Shown piece after piece: positions 33,228 to 45,439 of a DNA stretch of 64,000 nt. Origin of the DNA: Epiperipatus broadwayi (taxonomy: Eukaryota; Onychophora; Udeonychophora; Euonychophora; Peripatidae). The notes under the pieces were generated by a model. The model ran no database searches. It saw only the letters and a list, made by a program, of their open reading frames with translations, and was not told the DNA's origin. The position numbers and the translations under genes were made by a program. The stretch covers positions 1,178,001-1,242,000 of the forward strand of contig JAQFVV010000157.1 of NCBI GenBank assembly GCA_028023455.1. The letters are read 5' to 3'. How positions within the stretch are numbered: position 1 is the first letter of the stretch; each line of letters starts with the position of its first letter.

Positions 33228-34010
33228 ATGCCCAAATGTCTAAAGACATACATAATGATATTATTTTATCCATGGAAAGCCTGGCCAAATGATTGTTTAA
33301 AGTCCTTGCATGGTAAATTGTCTTTATTAAATATGAAGTTCATGGCCAAGATTAATTACTATGTACCAATTATCAAGTTAACCAAAATATTCATTAAGAA
33401 AATAAATAGTCTTGCAGCTAGGCTGTTCTTGGGGTGGTAAGGTTGCTGCAATAAACATCAAGCAAATACAGCAACCCAAAAGATATAATGGAATGTCTTT
33501 GCATTCTCTTCAGACTATTTCAGTTCAAAAAACATTTAATTTAATTTCCATGCTAATTAAAACATTTGGTTACCAACAGGTTCTTCAGCCAGTCACACCC
33601 ACAGACAGACCTCCACCCAGTTTTAGGAATTTTCTTGATTTAGCAGTTGAGCTCATACAAAAATATATCGTTATTAGCCATAACATTTTTTATAATAGGA
33701 TCAAGATCTGGGATGCCCACAGATTCATCCATCCAGTCAATATTGATATATACCCAGAATTGTGGATATCTAATAAAAAACTTACTTCTCTGTTTGGTCG
33801 TTGGATTATGGAGCCAAAATATATGGACTTTGCACTGAAAATTAACATTAACTCAGTTAGTACAAAATGATTCCTTGCTTATAAAAGAGGTATTGTCAAA
33901 ATTGATCTCACTTGTCTACTTTGTCAGAGGCATGAAGAAACATTTGATCACTTGATCCGCTCATGCCCTGGCCTCTGGACTGCAAGAAGTAAATTGTTCA
34001 AAATCTCAAT
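33228..34010 (+). pseudogene. LINE thumb and C-terminal region
   Basis: Frame 33,228-33,440 covers the thumb (LTKIFIKKINSLAARLFLGW). Frame 33,412-33,870 reads GCSWGGKVAAINIKQIQQPK followed by RYNGMSLHSLQTISVQ, matching the WGGK...NGLSLHAV segment of the first copy. The tail near 33,915-33,970 holds TCLLCQRHEETFDHLIRSCP, the CxxC...HxxxxC motif. A stop separates the last two parts. Confidence 0.7.
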
Positions 34011-34509
34011 GTAGATTACTATTTAATCATTTCGCTAATAGATTGCATCAAGATGAAGCCAATGGCAATAATAAGACTATCACTCTTTATTACTTATGCA
34101 ATTTGGACTGCTAGATGTAAAAAAAAATTTCAATGATAGTGACTTTGATGAGGATGGATATATCATGAAGAAGCTTCTAAAAATCAAGAATTGTGACAAA
34201 TTGCTTGCACCTATTGTGAGATTTATTGATACATGGAAGCTCATAAAAATTACTGAATGACCCTCCAATCTATTAAATGTTAAACAATCAAAACCTTGGT
34301 CTTCTGGACTGTATGGTTGAACTTTCCTATCTTCAGCATAAAAAAGGTTTCTCATTTAATATACATCACTTTAATCAATTGTAATCTATGATTGAACCCC
34401 TGTTTGTAACTTGTCTCATTTTATTATTGTACATTATTTGGTTTTATCATTGTTTTTTTTTTTTTTGTAGTTTGTAATATATTGATCTAACATTTAATAA
34501 AACTTTAGA

Positions 34510-37500
34510 GAATGAAGTAATTGAAGGCAATTAGACATTATAGTTTAATATAAAATATATATAATGAATGGTTCTAAGTGATTGCAGCATAGTTTCTTTA
34601 GAACTTTCTCATTCTTAAATTATACGAATATGTTCATTGTTAAATTCATTATTTTTATTTTTCTTCTCTATTCTCAAAAGTCATTGATTAAGCAATTTAA
34701 ATATGTTTTTCTCTACATCTTTTTAGCCATTAATGATCTTATTTAATTCACACTTTTCATTTATAAGTCTTTTAAAAATTTTCTAGTGTCTTTTTTTTTT
34801 CCTAACATATTAGTCTTTTTTTTTTTTTCAATTTTAAGAGTTTATTAAAATTGTTATCATGTTTTATAAATTTAATACATGAACAAATCATTGATGAACT
34901 AGATTATTTTTTAACAGTAAAAATGTTTTTCTTTTCTGATATTAATTCTATAATCAGTCTGACCAATGTTTAAAAAGGACAGATCTGCCATGGAATTTTA
35001 TAACTGTGGTATCATTGTAAAGGAATTTTATTCTTGGAACATGGAAATATTTTACAATTTTTTTAAAGTAATATAAACAGTGCAGATATAATTTTTTTTT
35101 TAAATATTACCAATTTTATCATTAATCTCTTAAGTAGGGCTCATTCATTAATTGCTGAAAAAATGAAAATACAATCTTAAATTGACATAATATAAGTATC
35201 AGTTTTAGTAATATCATAAATTTTATCAAAAATTGATCAATATACCCCAAGGTTATTAGAGATGCTGTAGAAATTTTTAAAAGACTTGATAATCTAAATG
35301 AAATCATTGCTCTATGAAAAGTGAGGATGAAAAAAAAAATCTCATTTAAAATTTCTTAACCAATAACTTATGAGAATGAAGAGAAAGAAATTCATACAGT
35401 TTTATAATTTAAGGGAGGGGGGGAGCTCTTAATTTCATTTGAAACAAACATTTTTTTCCAAACAAAAAAACAATATATTACTTAACTGATTCTTCATTGT
35501 ATTTTTTTATAACCATATATTCCTACTGAAGGAATAAGTGGTGTAATTTTTAATGTCTTTGAGATAATTTTTACAGTTTAAATAGATACTGCCCCTCACT
35601 TGAAAATCATGTTCAAGTTAATCATAATATATGTTGCTTATCATTCACTTATTTCATATATCCATTCTAATAATATTGTGCCCTATTAAGATTAGTAGAT
35701 TCAACATCATCAAATCCAAAAAGCCAAAGAACATGCTGTATGGTCTCATGATCTTGCTGTAATGTCATCAAAATTTTATAGAGAACCTTCTTAAATGAAA
35801 TTGTTGTCAGTGCCTTTATGTTATGTTATTGATAAGAGCTTTTTGTTTCACTTTTACGCAATAAATTTATTAAAATAATAGTTCTATTTATAACTACTTT
35901 GGAATAATTATGCTTGAACAATGGCACTTTAACATCCATGTCTGCCTTCATACCTTTATTTACAATCATTGTCCTACATTCATTTACAGCTTGTGTCCTC
36001 CATATATCTGAATTTAGAAAAAAAAGAATTATAATATTTTTATTACTGCTACTACCTGATTTATTACATTACTACTTATATTTCAATTATTTCTACCACT
36101 ATAATTGGAAAATATATTTGCCATGAGGATTTAGCCAAATTTTTAATGTTATCCTTTTTTGTTACATCCTTTAAGTTTTTTATCTTTCATAATAGTTAGG
36201 GATTCCCAAGAAGTGGTATTCAAAATACAGTCATTTGCCGAATGAGATACTTATTCTAAATCCAATTTCAAAGTGACCTATTATTCATTGTATTATCTCA
36301 TGCAAGATCATATTTAATAGCTTTCCGTCTATTAAATTTGTCCCCATCTCAGTACTGAAGTTTTACAGATAAAAAGCAAAGTTTGAAAAGATAAGATTGG
36401 AGCCTATATGTCTAAACAATAATTAAAGAATTGAAATATTATTGAATGCTGAGAGGTGATTAATGGTATATGTTTATAGTTAACTGACTGAAATTAAGGT
36501 GAAGGAAAATAGAAAATGAGAGCAAGAGTGAAAAGAAAATCCAATATCTTATTCTACAAGGCACTTGGCCACTGTTATCTAAAGAATTATTTTACTTTCT
36601 ATTACTATAGCTCTTATAGATAGCTTTAATTTAATATTAGTAATACCTTGAATAGATAAACTTCTGAAGTACTTAGTTATAGAAGGGCAATTCTCCTTTA
36701 TATCACAATCTGCTAATCCTCAGATGTAAAGTGAATCCACTTTATTTGGTAGTCTAAGATTTTACATAGGTAAAAGTAGATTCTTTTTTCATCTCAATGT
36801 AGTAAGGAGTGTTACATTTTTATAGTTAAGCTTTTCAGAGATTTATCCCTCCAAGTATTATACATTTATCAATATTGTAATAATTTCTCATTGTGTGTGT
36901 GTGTATATATATATATATGTGTGTGTGCGCGCACATTGCATTCTGTATATTAACAAACAATCATAAATAGAGTGAATCCACCTATACTTGAAGCTTTTAA
37001 TATTTATAAGTTTATCTTTGCAAACATTGGTGAGAATTCAGAGTGAAATTAATATATCAGTTAAATGAAATATAATATTAATCAATTATTCAAATATAAC
37101 TAATCATTTATACAACACTAGAGATATAATTTCTCTTTTAATAATCCATTTCCACAAATGTTGACAAATCTAAATTTATAACCATCAGTAGCTTCAAGAA
37201 TAAGTGAGTTTATTCTAATCTCTTGATCCATCACTTACAGAGTGCTATTTAATCATAGTATAAGAGAGATTGGTTTTCTCTAAATTACACATACATTACC
37301 ATATGGAATTTCATATATATTTATGTAATAAATTAATTTTAATTTACAGATTTCCAATGTTATATATTTCAAAATATATTATTATTATACTAATTGATAA
37401 CAAGTCAATATCTTTTAAAATTTATATAAATGGCATTTCTTCCAAATGTCATTGCCTTTATTTGTTTTTGTTTTTTTAGAATGCTCAATGGCTTGTATAT

Positions 37501-39202
37501 ATATATTATTGTAGTAATAGAATTCATTGTCTTATTATTTAATATTCCTCCTTCACCGACAATATTTCTGAAAATGTATTACTCCATCTCATATTGAAAC
37601 TTTATAACTAGTTATTTTGACAAATTTCTTATTTTCCCTCTGTGTTGTATTGTCACAATCTTTTTTTGCTTGGCAATTCAAAAACCTTAATATCCTTTTT
37701 TTTATCTATTTGGAACTGACTAATACTTCATTATGTACAGATTTTTATTATTTCATTCTCCAAGATTTATGCCTTTTAGCATTTTAATTATTTCATTATG
37801 TTGTCATAATAAACGTTTTTCATTCTTAAATATTTATTATTTATACTCAATTAATATAATGTAAACGAGATATTTCCTTCTTTTTTTTTAAATTCCTTAT
37901 TCATAAATTATTTTCTCAGGAAATACTATCACTGGGTTCTTGGCTTTTAGAAATAAGAATGTGTGTGGTAAAATCTTTTTCCATGTGGAGTTTATTCACA
38001 TTTGTACATTCCACAAGTCAATTATAGAATAAATATAAGAAAGGAAGAACATACTTTGGTAGTCAGAGAAAAATCCAATTCATCATCCATTTATTCAGAT
38101 ATAAAATGAATTAACCATGAGATCAATTTTAATAAACACATATTCTAGCAAAAAGAAGCTATAAAGATATTTAAATGGCCCAAGATCATAAATGAGAAGT
38201 GTGAATTGAAGAAAATAGGCAATATTTGGATAAAGTCATTGGAAGATAAAATATTTTTAAAACTTTTCAACTAATAAAATTTGAGTATGAGAAGGAAATA
38301 ATATAAGAAAAAATAATTATCTCACACACATTCTTATAATTTGAGAAAGAAAAGAAAAGTTTTTCCTATTGCACTAAAACATCAGTTATTTTATTTACTA
38401 CATGGAATCTCCCCAACATAATGCTATGAAATCATATATATATATGTATGTTTTTTTTTCAGTATATGGAAATAATATCTTTATTTGAAGTCAAAATCAG
38501 CATCATTTATTTGTATTGTAGAATACTTACCATACCATTCATTTTATTAGCATTATTTCTAATTGTTAAATGTACTAATTATTATTTGAAGTTATTCCAG
38601 TGAAATTGTTTGTTACTGGAATAGATTGAGTGTTATATATGAATATTTGCTCTTGATCACAGTACATTGTTCTGAACCTTGAAATCCCAAGCTAGTTTGT
38701 ACAATAATGGTATTTCAGTGTATATGTTTGAACACCCAGGTATTTCTCTATAGTATTATTTGAATAGCACAAAGGAAAAGATTACCTTTAAAGTTCATTC
38801 ACTTTATAATTACTATTTTGTTCATGGTCAAGCCTTCATGGTACCAGCCAAAGTATTGTTGGTAATCAGACTTGATCCAAGCATTTTTGTTATAAAATTA
38901 TGCATTGTTGTAATTTTAGCACTTACATTTGTGGATGCAATTGATAATTACTTTTATAGCACTAAGTCGAGTATTGACTAGATGATGATTAGCTTAGATT
39001 TTATAGAGTATCTTTCATTTCCAGTGGCAAATGACAGCTGTTGACTTGTAATGACATTACACTTATTTGTCTTATTATTACTTTTAACTGTGTACATTTA
39101 TTTCCAATGCTAATTTTGTACATACTCATTGATAATAATGATAATTTTCTTTGGGGGATGATGATTTCCATCACTTATGCATTCTACCTAGTCCATATCA
39201 TT

Positions 39203-39205
<3 letters not shown>
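34510..39205. other. Long AT-rich tract without recognisable genes
   Basis: Low-complexity sequence with poly-T/poly-A and one GT/AT microsatellite. I checked the longer frames (35,914, 37,270, 38,760). They are biased in composition and lack any motif. Confidence 0.45.
36893..36934. repeat. GT/AT/GC mixed microsatellite
   Basis: A TGTGTGTGTG tract passes into TATATATATATAT and then GTGTGTGTGCGCGCAC. Simple repeat. Confidence 0.9.

Positions 39206-39206
<1 letters not shown>

Positions 39207-39233
<27 letters not shown>
39207..39233. repeat. (TA)n microsatellite
   Basis: A run of about 13 TA units directly beside the left end of the Penelope foldback. TA tracts are a plausible insertion target, but that is inference. 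Confidence 0.9.
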
Positions 39234-40063
39234 TTGAAATAATAAATTTAACAGTTTACAAACTATTACAAACAATTCTTAAAAACGCAGAAGTACTTTC
39301 GATTAATTTCTTAAACCTGCCTCAACTGCCATTAATTTTTTTTTAAAAAAAAGCAGAAGCAAACGTCATCAATTCAAATCCCACAAATCTCGTATTTTAA
39401 TGTTAGCAGCTTGACGATTTATTAAATGCATTTTATTCCTGTTTATAAAAATTGCCTCTTTAATTTTTCTTTTCTATGGTTTCTCTCTTCATGAAGAATT
39501 TTCACATTTTCAAAATCAAATTTAAATTTATATTTACATGTTTTTTCATGATCAAAGAAAACTGAAGGAGACATTAAATCACCATTATTTTTACTTTTTA
39601 CATGCTTATATAACAATTCATGCTCCCTCAATCTCTTCTCAATACTGCACCTAGATTCACCTATATATGATAGCATACAATCACAAAAAATTTGATGTAT
39701 GACATTACTTTTCTGCTTGACAGGTATGACATCCTTCAGTTTTCTTTGATCATGAAAAAACATGTAAATATAAATTTGATTTTGAAAATGTGAAAATTTT
39801 TTATGAAGAGAGAAACCATAGTAAAAGAAAAATTAAAGAGGCAATTTTTGTAAACAGGTATAAAGTGCATTTAATAAAATGACAAGCTGCTAACATTAAA
39901 ATATGAGATTTGTGGGATTTGAATTGATGACGTTTGCTTCCGCTTTTTTTTTTTTTAATTTAATGGCAGTTGAGGCAGGTTTAAGAAATTAACCAAAAGT
40001 ATTTCTGCGGATTTAAGGATTGTTTGTAATAGTTTGTAACCCGTTAAATTTATTATTTCAATT
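39232..40063. mobile_element. Penelope-like foldback (copy c)
   Basis: Left arm 39,232-39,571 and right arm 39,734-40,063 are close inverted repeats (AATTGAAATAATAAATTTAA at the left end mirrors the right end; CCTTCAGTTTTCTTTGATCA begins the right arm and ends the left). The 162-bp spacer codes on the minus strand for the core of the GIY-YIG domain, which continues into the left arm. Outer arm segments hold TTTCGATTAATTTC on the left, whose complement contains GAAAG-TA-C, the same GAAA-short-loop pattern as the hammerhead-like motifs elsewhere. The same inverted layout as copies b, d and e. Confidence 0.75.
39443..39763 (-). pseudogene. Penelope-like GIY-YIG endonuclease domain
   Basis: A 106-codon frame. 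Residues 20-40 read NVIHQIFCDCMLSYIGESRC, with the Cys-x-Cys pair and YIG box. SIEKRLREHELLYKHVKSKN carries the conserved Arg and EH. SPSVFFDHEKTCKYKFKFDF includes the later His, and NVKILHEERNHRKEKLKRQF is the C-terminal tail (ERNHRKRKxKEA-type). The first ~10 codons run into the other arm of the palindrome and are not part of the original protein. The domain itself has no internal stop, so it is the best preserved GIY-YIG in the window. No reverse transcriptase is attached. Confidence 0.8.
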
Positions 40064-40129
40064 ATAATTACAATTTTGTTTTTAATTAACGGACATTTTA
40101 TTTATTATATATATATTGTAATAAAATGT

Positions 40130-40649
40130 AAATGTCTTCCAAATAATGGGAAATAAAATAAATTTGAATATAAATTTTAATCAATAGTAATACTTTCAAT
40201 TAAATTCATAATCATTTTCAATCAAACTGACTTAATTTCAAAATGGAGTAAAACAGAAGAAACCACATGTTGGTTTACATGTCCCATAATTCACTAATCT
40301 TAAATATTTCCTGATTATGTGTTTATTATCATAATGATTAATAAAAATTGTTTCTTTAATTTTTCTTTTTTCATTATTTCTTTCTTGATTTAAAATCTAA
40401 ATGTTTTCATATCAAATTTATATTTATAATTTCTATCATGATCATAAAACACTGATTCTGTAAATGATTCACTTTTATTCTTTTTATCTCTTTATATTAT
40501 CTTCAATACTCTTTTATATAATGACAGTATGTTCCATTTTGAAATTAAGTCAGTTGGTTGAAAATGATTATAAATATAATTGAAAGTATTACTACTGATT
40601 AAATTTTATATTGGCATTTATTTTATTTACTGTTATTTGGAATATATTT
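40130..40649. mobile_element. Penelope-like foldback (copy e), adjacent to copy c
   Basis: Arms 40,130-40,256 and 40,534-40,649 are inverted repeats (GACTTAATTTCAAAATGGA on the left mirrors CCATTTTGAAATTAAGTC on the right). The spacer's minus strand reads ESFTESVFYDHDRNYKYKFD and then KTFRF, a stop, and KKEIMKKEKLKKQFL. This aligns with SPSVFFDHEKTCKYKFKFDF and RNHRKEKLKRQFL of copy c. It is an older, shorter relative of copy c lying 67 bp away. Confidence 0.65.
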
Positions 40650-40654
40650 ATTAT

Positions 40655-42440
40655 ATATATGCATACATATATTTATCAGGCTAATTATTAGTAAATGTCT
40701 AATAGTTTCTTTAGCTGATATCCATCTAACTGTTTGAATATATGTGTAATTTTCAACAATCAGGTCAGTTGTGATGGTACTATATATATAATTAAAACGA
40801 AATAAAATAATAACTATATATGTGTTTAAAGATACAACCTGTATTATTTTATATTTTTATTTACGAAAAAAAAGTTGTGCTTTTTAAACTCATTTATAAT
40901 TTATAAATTTAAGTTATCCCATAGAATTTTTTTTTTCTTTTTTCTAATTACGTTCGTTTTAATTTTCTTTTAACTTTAATTTAGCAATAAAGTTTTACGT
41001 TTTTAACCTTTGTTCAGTTAATGTAAATTCTTTGTCTTTGTTTTGCATTTATTAAGTGATTATTAATCATATTAGCTTGTAGGCAATAAGTAGTTTGAGT
41101 AATTTTAATGTTATAATGGAAATACTGTAGTTAATTTTAAGCCCAAGGTATCTCATTTGTTTTAGCTCTTTAATTATTTATTTAAAAAAGTTTATATGCA
41201 ATATTTAATAATGAACTCTGCTCTTTAAAACATTTTTTGGTTCATTTCATTGATTTTTTTTCTCATGCTTTTCCATTTTTAATTAACAAATTTTTATCAT
41301 TTTGATTATTTGAAAATTATTAAAATCTTATGTTTGGGCATTATTTTCTTTAACGAAAGTTTTTGTTTTAACATTTTATTTATTTGAAATATTAATATTG
41401 CATAAATATACTTAGAAATTTGTTTTCAACAGTTAAATTTTTTTTTTTGCATACGTGGTTTTAAATTTGCATTAATTTAGTCAATCTTGGAGCAATTATT
41501 ACTGTTACTTTGCTCTGTACAATGTATCATAATAGTAGAGCTAAAAGTTCCTTCAATCGATAGTGCCATTAATTGAGTAAAGTAAAAAAAAATTTTTTTT
41601 TCTTTAATCAATTGTATAGTACTCAAATCTCCCATTTATGCTCAAAACATCTCGTGATCTCCCTAGCATTAGGCATATATAATAACTTGTTCTTTTTTTA
41701 ACTGAAATCACGTTTGAGAAAAAACAAATGTATATCTAATTTATGTATAAGTGATGTGTTTACAAAGTGAAGTTTTGAATATATATAAAAAAAAAAAAAT
41801 TGCATTTGAACTGGAAACATTTATCGTTTGTTTAGAAATATATTTACAGAAAATTTCTGAACAAAAATCTAAGAGCAGATCACATTAAATAACGTACAAT
41901 ATTTTTTTTTTTTTTACGTACTACTTTATTTAGTGTAAAAGTTATAATTTATAAATGAAATCTTTATTTGTAATATGTTGTATATTCCATAGTATAATTC
42001 TTATCTAAATTCAAAGTCTAATTAATCTATTGTTGTTATATGTTAGGTTTTGTAGTTTTTCGTTCTTTTTAAAATTCTTACTAGTTGATATAAACTTTTT
42101 GCAAGCAACATTATTTGTTTGAATTATTCAATCATTTATTTAACTTTCTTATAGTTATATGTATGTTGTTCTTTGAAAAAACAAGAATATATTCCAAGTC
42201 ATCTTTTTTTTTTCAGCATTTTATTTGTTAGATTGATGGCATATTTAATTACTATTATTATCATCATAATTGTTATTGTTAATATAGTTACTTTTGTTGG
42301 TTTATATGTATAATTTTTTTGCTTATTGTTGCTGTTATAGTTGTTGTAATCTAAATGATATCTTTTTCATTAATAAACATGATATATAATATTCAACTAT
42401 AAGTATTGTTATAAATTGTTTTTCTCTTCACTAGTAAAAA
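40655..42440. other. AT-rich tract
   Basis: No feature supported. Many poly-T tracts. Confidence 0.45.
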
Positions 42441-42444
42441 TTTG

Positions 42445-42933
42445 TAATTATAAATATGCGACTTTTTTCGCATTAAATAGTGAAGCTATAATTATCCTAT
42501 AATGTATAATAGATTTGCTTAGCGCTTTCGAGATTTAATGTTGGAATCTCATACTCATAGCTTTGTGAATGAAGACTGTGATGATTTATTGTACACATAT
42601 GCCATGTATTCGAACCCAGTTCTGCCCAAATAATTTGTATAGAGAAGAGTGATGCCAAAAGAAAAGTTAAAGAAACTTTTTACATAGCAAATGATCTCAG
42701 TGCCATTAATAGAAGAATGGCATGCTTTGCTCTCTCCAAACAATGGACTAACTAATTAAAAATTTAACCTCATTTGCATATGTGTGCAATAAATCACCAC
42801 AGTCTTCATTCACAAAACTATGAGTATGAGATTCCAACATTAAATCTCCAAAGCGTTAAGCAAACCTATTATACATTATAGGATAATTATAGCTTCACTA
42901 TTTAATGCGAAAAAAGTCACATATTTATAATTA
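42445..42933. mobile_element. Penelope-like foldback (copy d) with hammerhead-like blocks
   Basis: Arms 42,445-42,605 and 42,774-42,933 are inverted repeats (TAATTATAAATATGCGACTT mirrors the right end). The spacer's plus strand reads KRKVKETFYIANDLSAINRR, a close match to KRKVKEAFFISRDKDAINRK of copy b, and ends SKQWTN, stop. On the minus strand of the left arm, GAGATT...AATCTC forms a helix II followed by GAAA, G-CG-C and TA (about 42,517-42,560), a hammerhead-like order. However, the upstream core reads GTATGA rather than CTGATGA. In the right arm the GAAA is mutated to CAAA. Confidence 0.7.
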
Positions 42934-43399
42934 TAAGTATTGTTGTAAATAATTAAATATTATTATTATTATGCTTCCATGCTCTAATTATGTGCATTTC
43001 TGTTTTTACTATCTGTTATTTAACAGATTATTGCTAATGCTAATTTTTACTTTAGGTAACCTTTATATTACTTCCTATTAACACATACTTGATTTGAAAT
43101 ATATTTACCATGGTTACATATAATATTTGTGATAATTTATTAAATATCAATAGTAATTATAACTCTTTTCAAAGCTGTAATGGCTAGTTGCATCACTACA
43201 TGTACTCAACATTATCAAAAATATATATAGACAAATGTCATTAAAGAGAAAGATAGACTCAAGATGTTTTTCTTGAGACTATTATTCTACTTGAGATATG
43301 AATTTAAATTCTACTATTATATCCAGTGATTCTTCAAATTCAGTTTTGCATCAGTTTATAGATTGATTGAAATTATTGTCAATATTTCATAATGCTTTA

Positions 43400-44500
43400 T
43401 TGGAGCTTACACAAATGTTTTGAGAATGCAGACTGATTTTTCTATTTTGCATCAAAATGTTGACATGAGTAATCATAAATTACTCATTTGTCTAGTGCTT
43501 ATAGTACATATGATGAATATATATCTTTTTTGGATAAAATTGAAACTTTGGAAAGATTTGAAATGGACTTTGAAATTAAATTATAGAGTATTTCTTATCA
43601 AAGTAATGAAGTTTTGTTACAAATTGTTACCACAATGGCTGATAAACTTGAAGATGCTACTTGATAAACTTGAAGTACTACTTCAAGTCTAAATCGAATA
43701 AACCTGTACTTGCTCATTTTATTTCTCATAATGCAACTATATAAGAGAAAATCTGTTGAAACTGTATATGATATTTTATCTTTAGAAAATAATAGGATAC
43801 ATATTTACATAAATCATTGTATTTCTTTGATTTTTCAATGTCTTTTTTGGAAAGCAAAACAAAAATGCTTGAATGAGTTTAATATTTATTCAAAATGGAA
43901 ATGATACTAATTTATTTCATATCCAAATTAAAAATGAAGCATAATTATTGTGATTCTGAAATTTATTTCTAAATATATGATTAATTTTTTTCTGATTGCA
44001 AAAAAAAATTTAAAAATTTTTTTCTGAATATTTGTAGCATTTAGACTCATTTTGGTAAATTAAATATATATATCTAAGGGGTCTACCAAGGAGATTTTAT
44101 GTTGTTTTTGTTTTATCTGAGTCTTGAATTAACACTTGTATAGATTGATGCAGAAAACTGGTTTAAATTTTATTCATTGTATTCCAACACTTACTATTGC
44201 TGAATCTATATTAGAAATGTTTAATTTTCCTATTGGAGATCTTACTTTAATTGCAATAAATATATCTGTATTAGTTCCATTATATCTTTTATTAATGAAT
44301 TTAATGGATTATTATCTAATTAATATCATCATTTGTCATAATAGTTGATGATATTAATATTGATTTACTAATTAAGAAACATAAGTATCCTTGTAAATAC
44401 TTGAATTTATTATATACTTATGATTTTAGTTAGGCAACTTTTTTTTCTATGCATATAGCACTATCTTGTAAATCTTTGCCTGATCATATATTTGGGTACT
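43400..44500 (+). mobile_element. LINE fragment: ORF1-like domain and endonuclease remnant
   Basis: Around 43,690-43,915, mixed frames read NKPVLAHFISHNATI, then IHIYIN and FQCLFWKAKQKCLNEFNIYS followed by KWK. This is the pattern of LINE ORF1/FP-type C-terminal domains (RPVIVKF..., IFINENLTP..., ..LFWLARQ..). Around 44,340-44,495 the frame reads DDINIDLLIKKHKYPCKYLN then LLYTYDF, a stop, and later CKSLPDHIF, matching the GDFNIDLL...YLNLL and LIDHIF boxes of the EEP endonuclease (the Gly of GDFN is Asp here). It appears to be a different LINE lineage from the three YMDD/FIDD copies. It stops exactly where the DNA transposon at 44,503 begins. Confidence 0.6.
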
Positions 44501-44502
44501 AT

Positions 44503-45430
44503 GATAGCCAGTAGAGGCCGCTTAATGGCATTGTTTTCTTTTGTTTTGTTTTTACAATAAGCTCACACTTTTATTTTAAGCAATTTTAAAAATTCAAAAA
44601 AGCACAGCGCTTTTATTTTAAGCATTTTAAATTCCAAAATAGACATTAATAATTAATTTAACTTAAGTAAATGAACTTTTTTGTGGGTTTTTTTAATAAT
44701 AACTTTAAAATGAACAACGTCTGGCATTGTTTTGTTTTTTGAAATTCAGAAATGCACATTACTTTTCTTTTAAGAATTTTAAATTCCAAAATAGACAGTA
44801 CTAAGTAAACAAATTTTTTTGCTGGTTTTTTTTTTTTTTAATAATACCTTTAGAACGAACAACTTATTGTACACATTAATAAGTAAACAAATTCTTTTTT
44901 TTTATTTTTTGAAAGTAAGCTCACGAATGCACATTACTCTTATTTTAAGCATTTTAATTTACAACATACACATTAATAAGTAAACAAACTGGAGGGTTTT
45001 TAATAATAGCTTTAAAATGTTTCTGGCATTTTGTTTATCTTGCATCATCTCAGGAATAACGCAACTTCACGTGTACTCATGTCCGAAGCGCGCTGAGCCG
45101 TATCCTTTCCTTAATTTGCTTCCATTACAAAGTAATAATAGGTAATAATTGCTTACTTTAATGTAAAAGAATTTCATTTGAAGTAATAGTTCTTTAATTG
45201 CCTGGACTTAAAATTTACACACCCATAAATGATACAACAGCGCAATGTCAATAGCGAGCATTCGCAGAGTAAAAAGAGGTCGAATGATTAAATGTGATAA
45301 GAATACATTACCCAAGTGTGAATTGCAAGAAATTAGCATAACATACTTGAGGGTGTCACGGGCCCATAAACAGCATGTTTATGTTGTTTGGTCTACAAAA
45401 GGCGCCATCAAGCATCCTGTACTGGCCATC
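44503..45430. mobile_element. 928-bp non-autonomous DNA transposon with terminal inverted repeats
   Basis: Left end 44,503-44,530 starts GATAGCCAGTAGAGGCCGCT; the complement of the right end 45,403-45,430 starts GATGGCCAGTACAGGATGCT. 22 of 28 bases agree. The interior holds about four degenerate copies of a ~150-bp tandem repeat (listed separately), then GC-richer sequence with a 76-codon frame (45,245-45,475) that runs past the right end and has no known domain. It splits a LINE endonuclease remnant. The TSD is unclear (TACTAT left, ATACTAAT right). Superfamily not assigned. Confidence 0.6.
44565..45050. repeat. ~150-bp tandem repeat, about four degenerate units
   Basis: Each unit contains CTTATTTTAAGCATTTTAAA, an ACATTAATAAGTAAACAAA-like block, a GG-TTTTTAATAATA block, and an AAAATGAACAAC / CTGGCATT block. 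Units begin near 44,565, 44,755, 44,860 (partial) and 44,930. They lie inside the DNA transposon, like subterminal or internal minisatellites of such elements. Confidence 0.6.
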
Positions 45431-45439
45431 ATACTAATA

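Larger units (their letters stand above)
32833..34508 (+). mobile_element. Third L1/Tx1-like LINE copy, 5' truncated
   Basis: It starts within the reverse transcriptase and runs through palm, thumb, WGGK segment and CxLC...HLIRSC tail, ending near ATTTAATAAAACTTTAGAG (34,490-34,508). Broken frames throughout. It resembles the 2-5 kb copy more than the 12.5 kb one. Confidence 0.75.
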
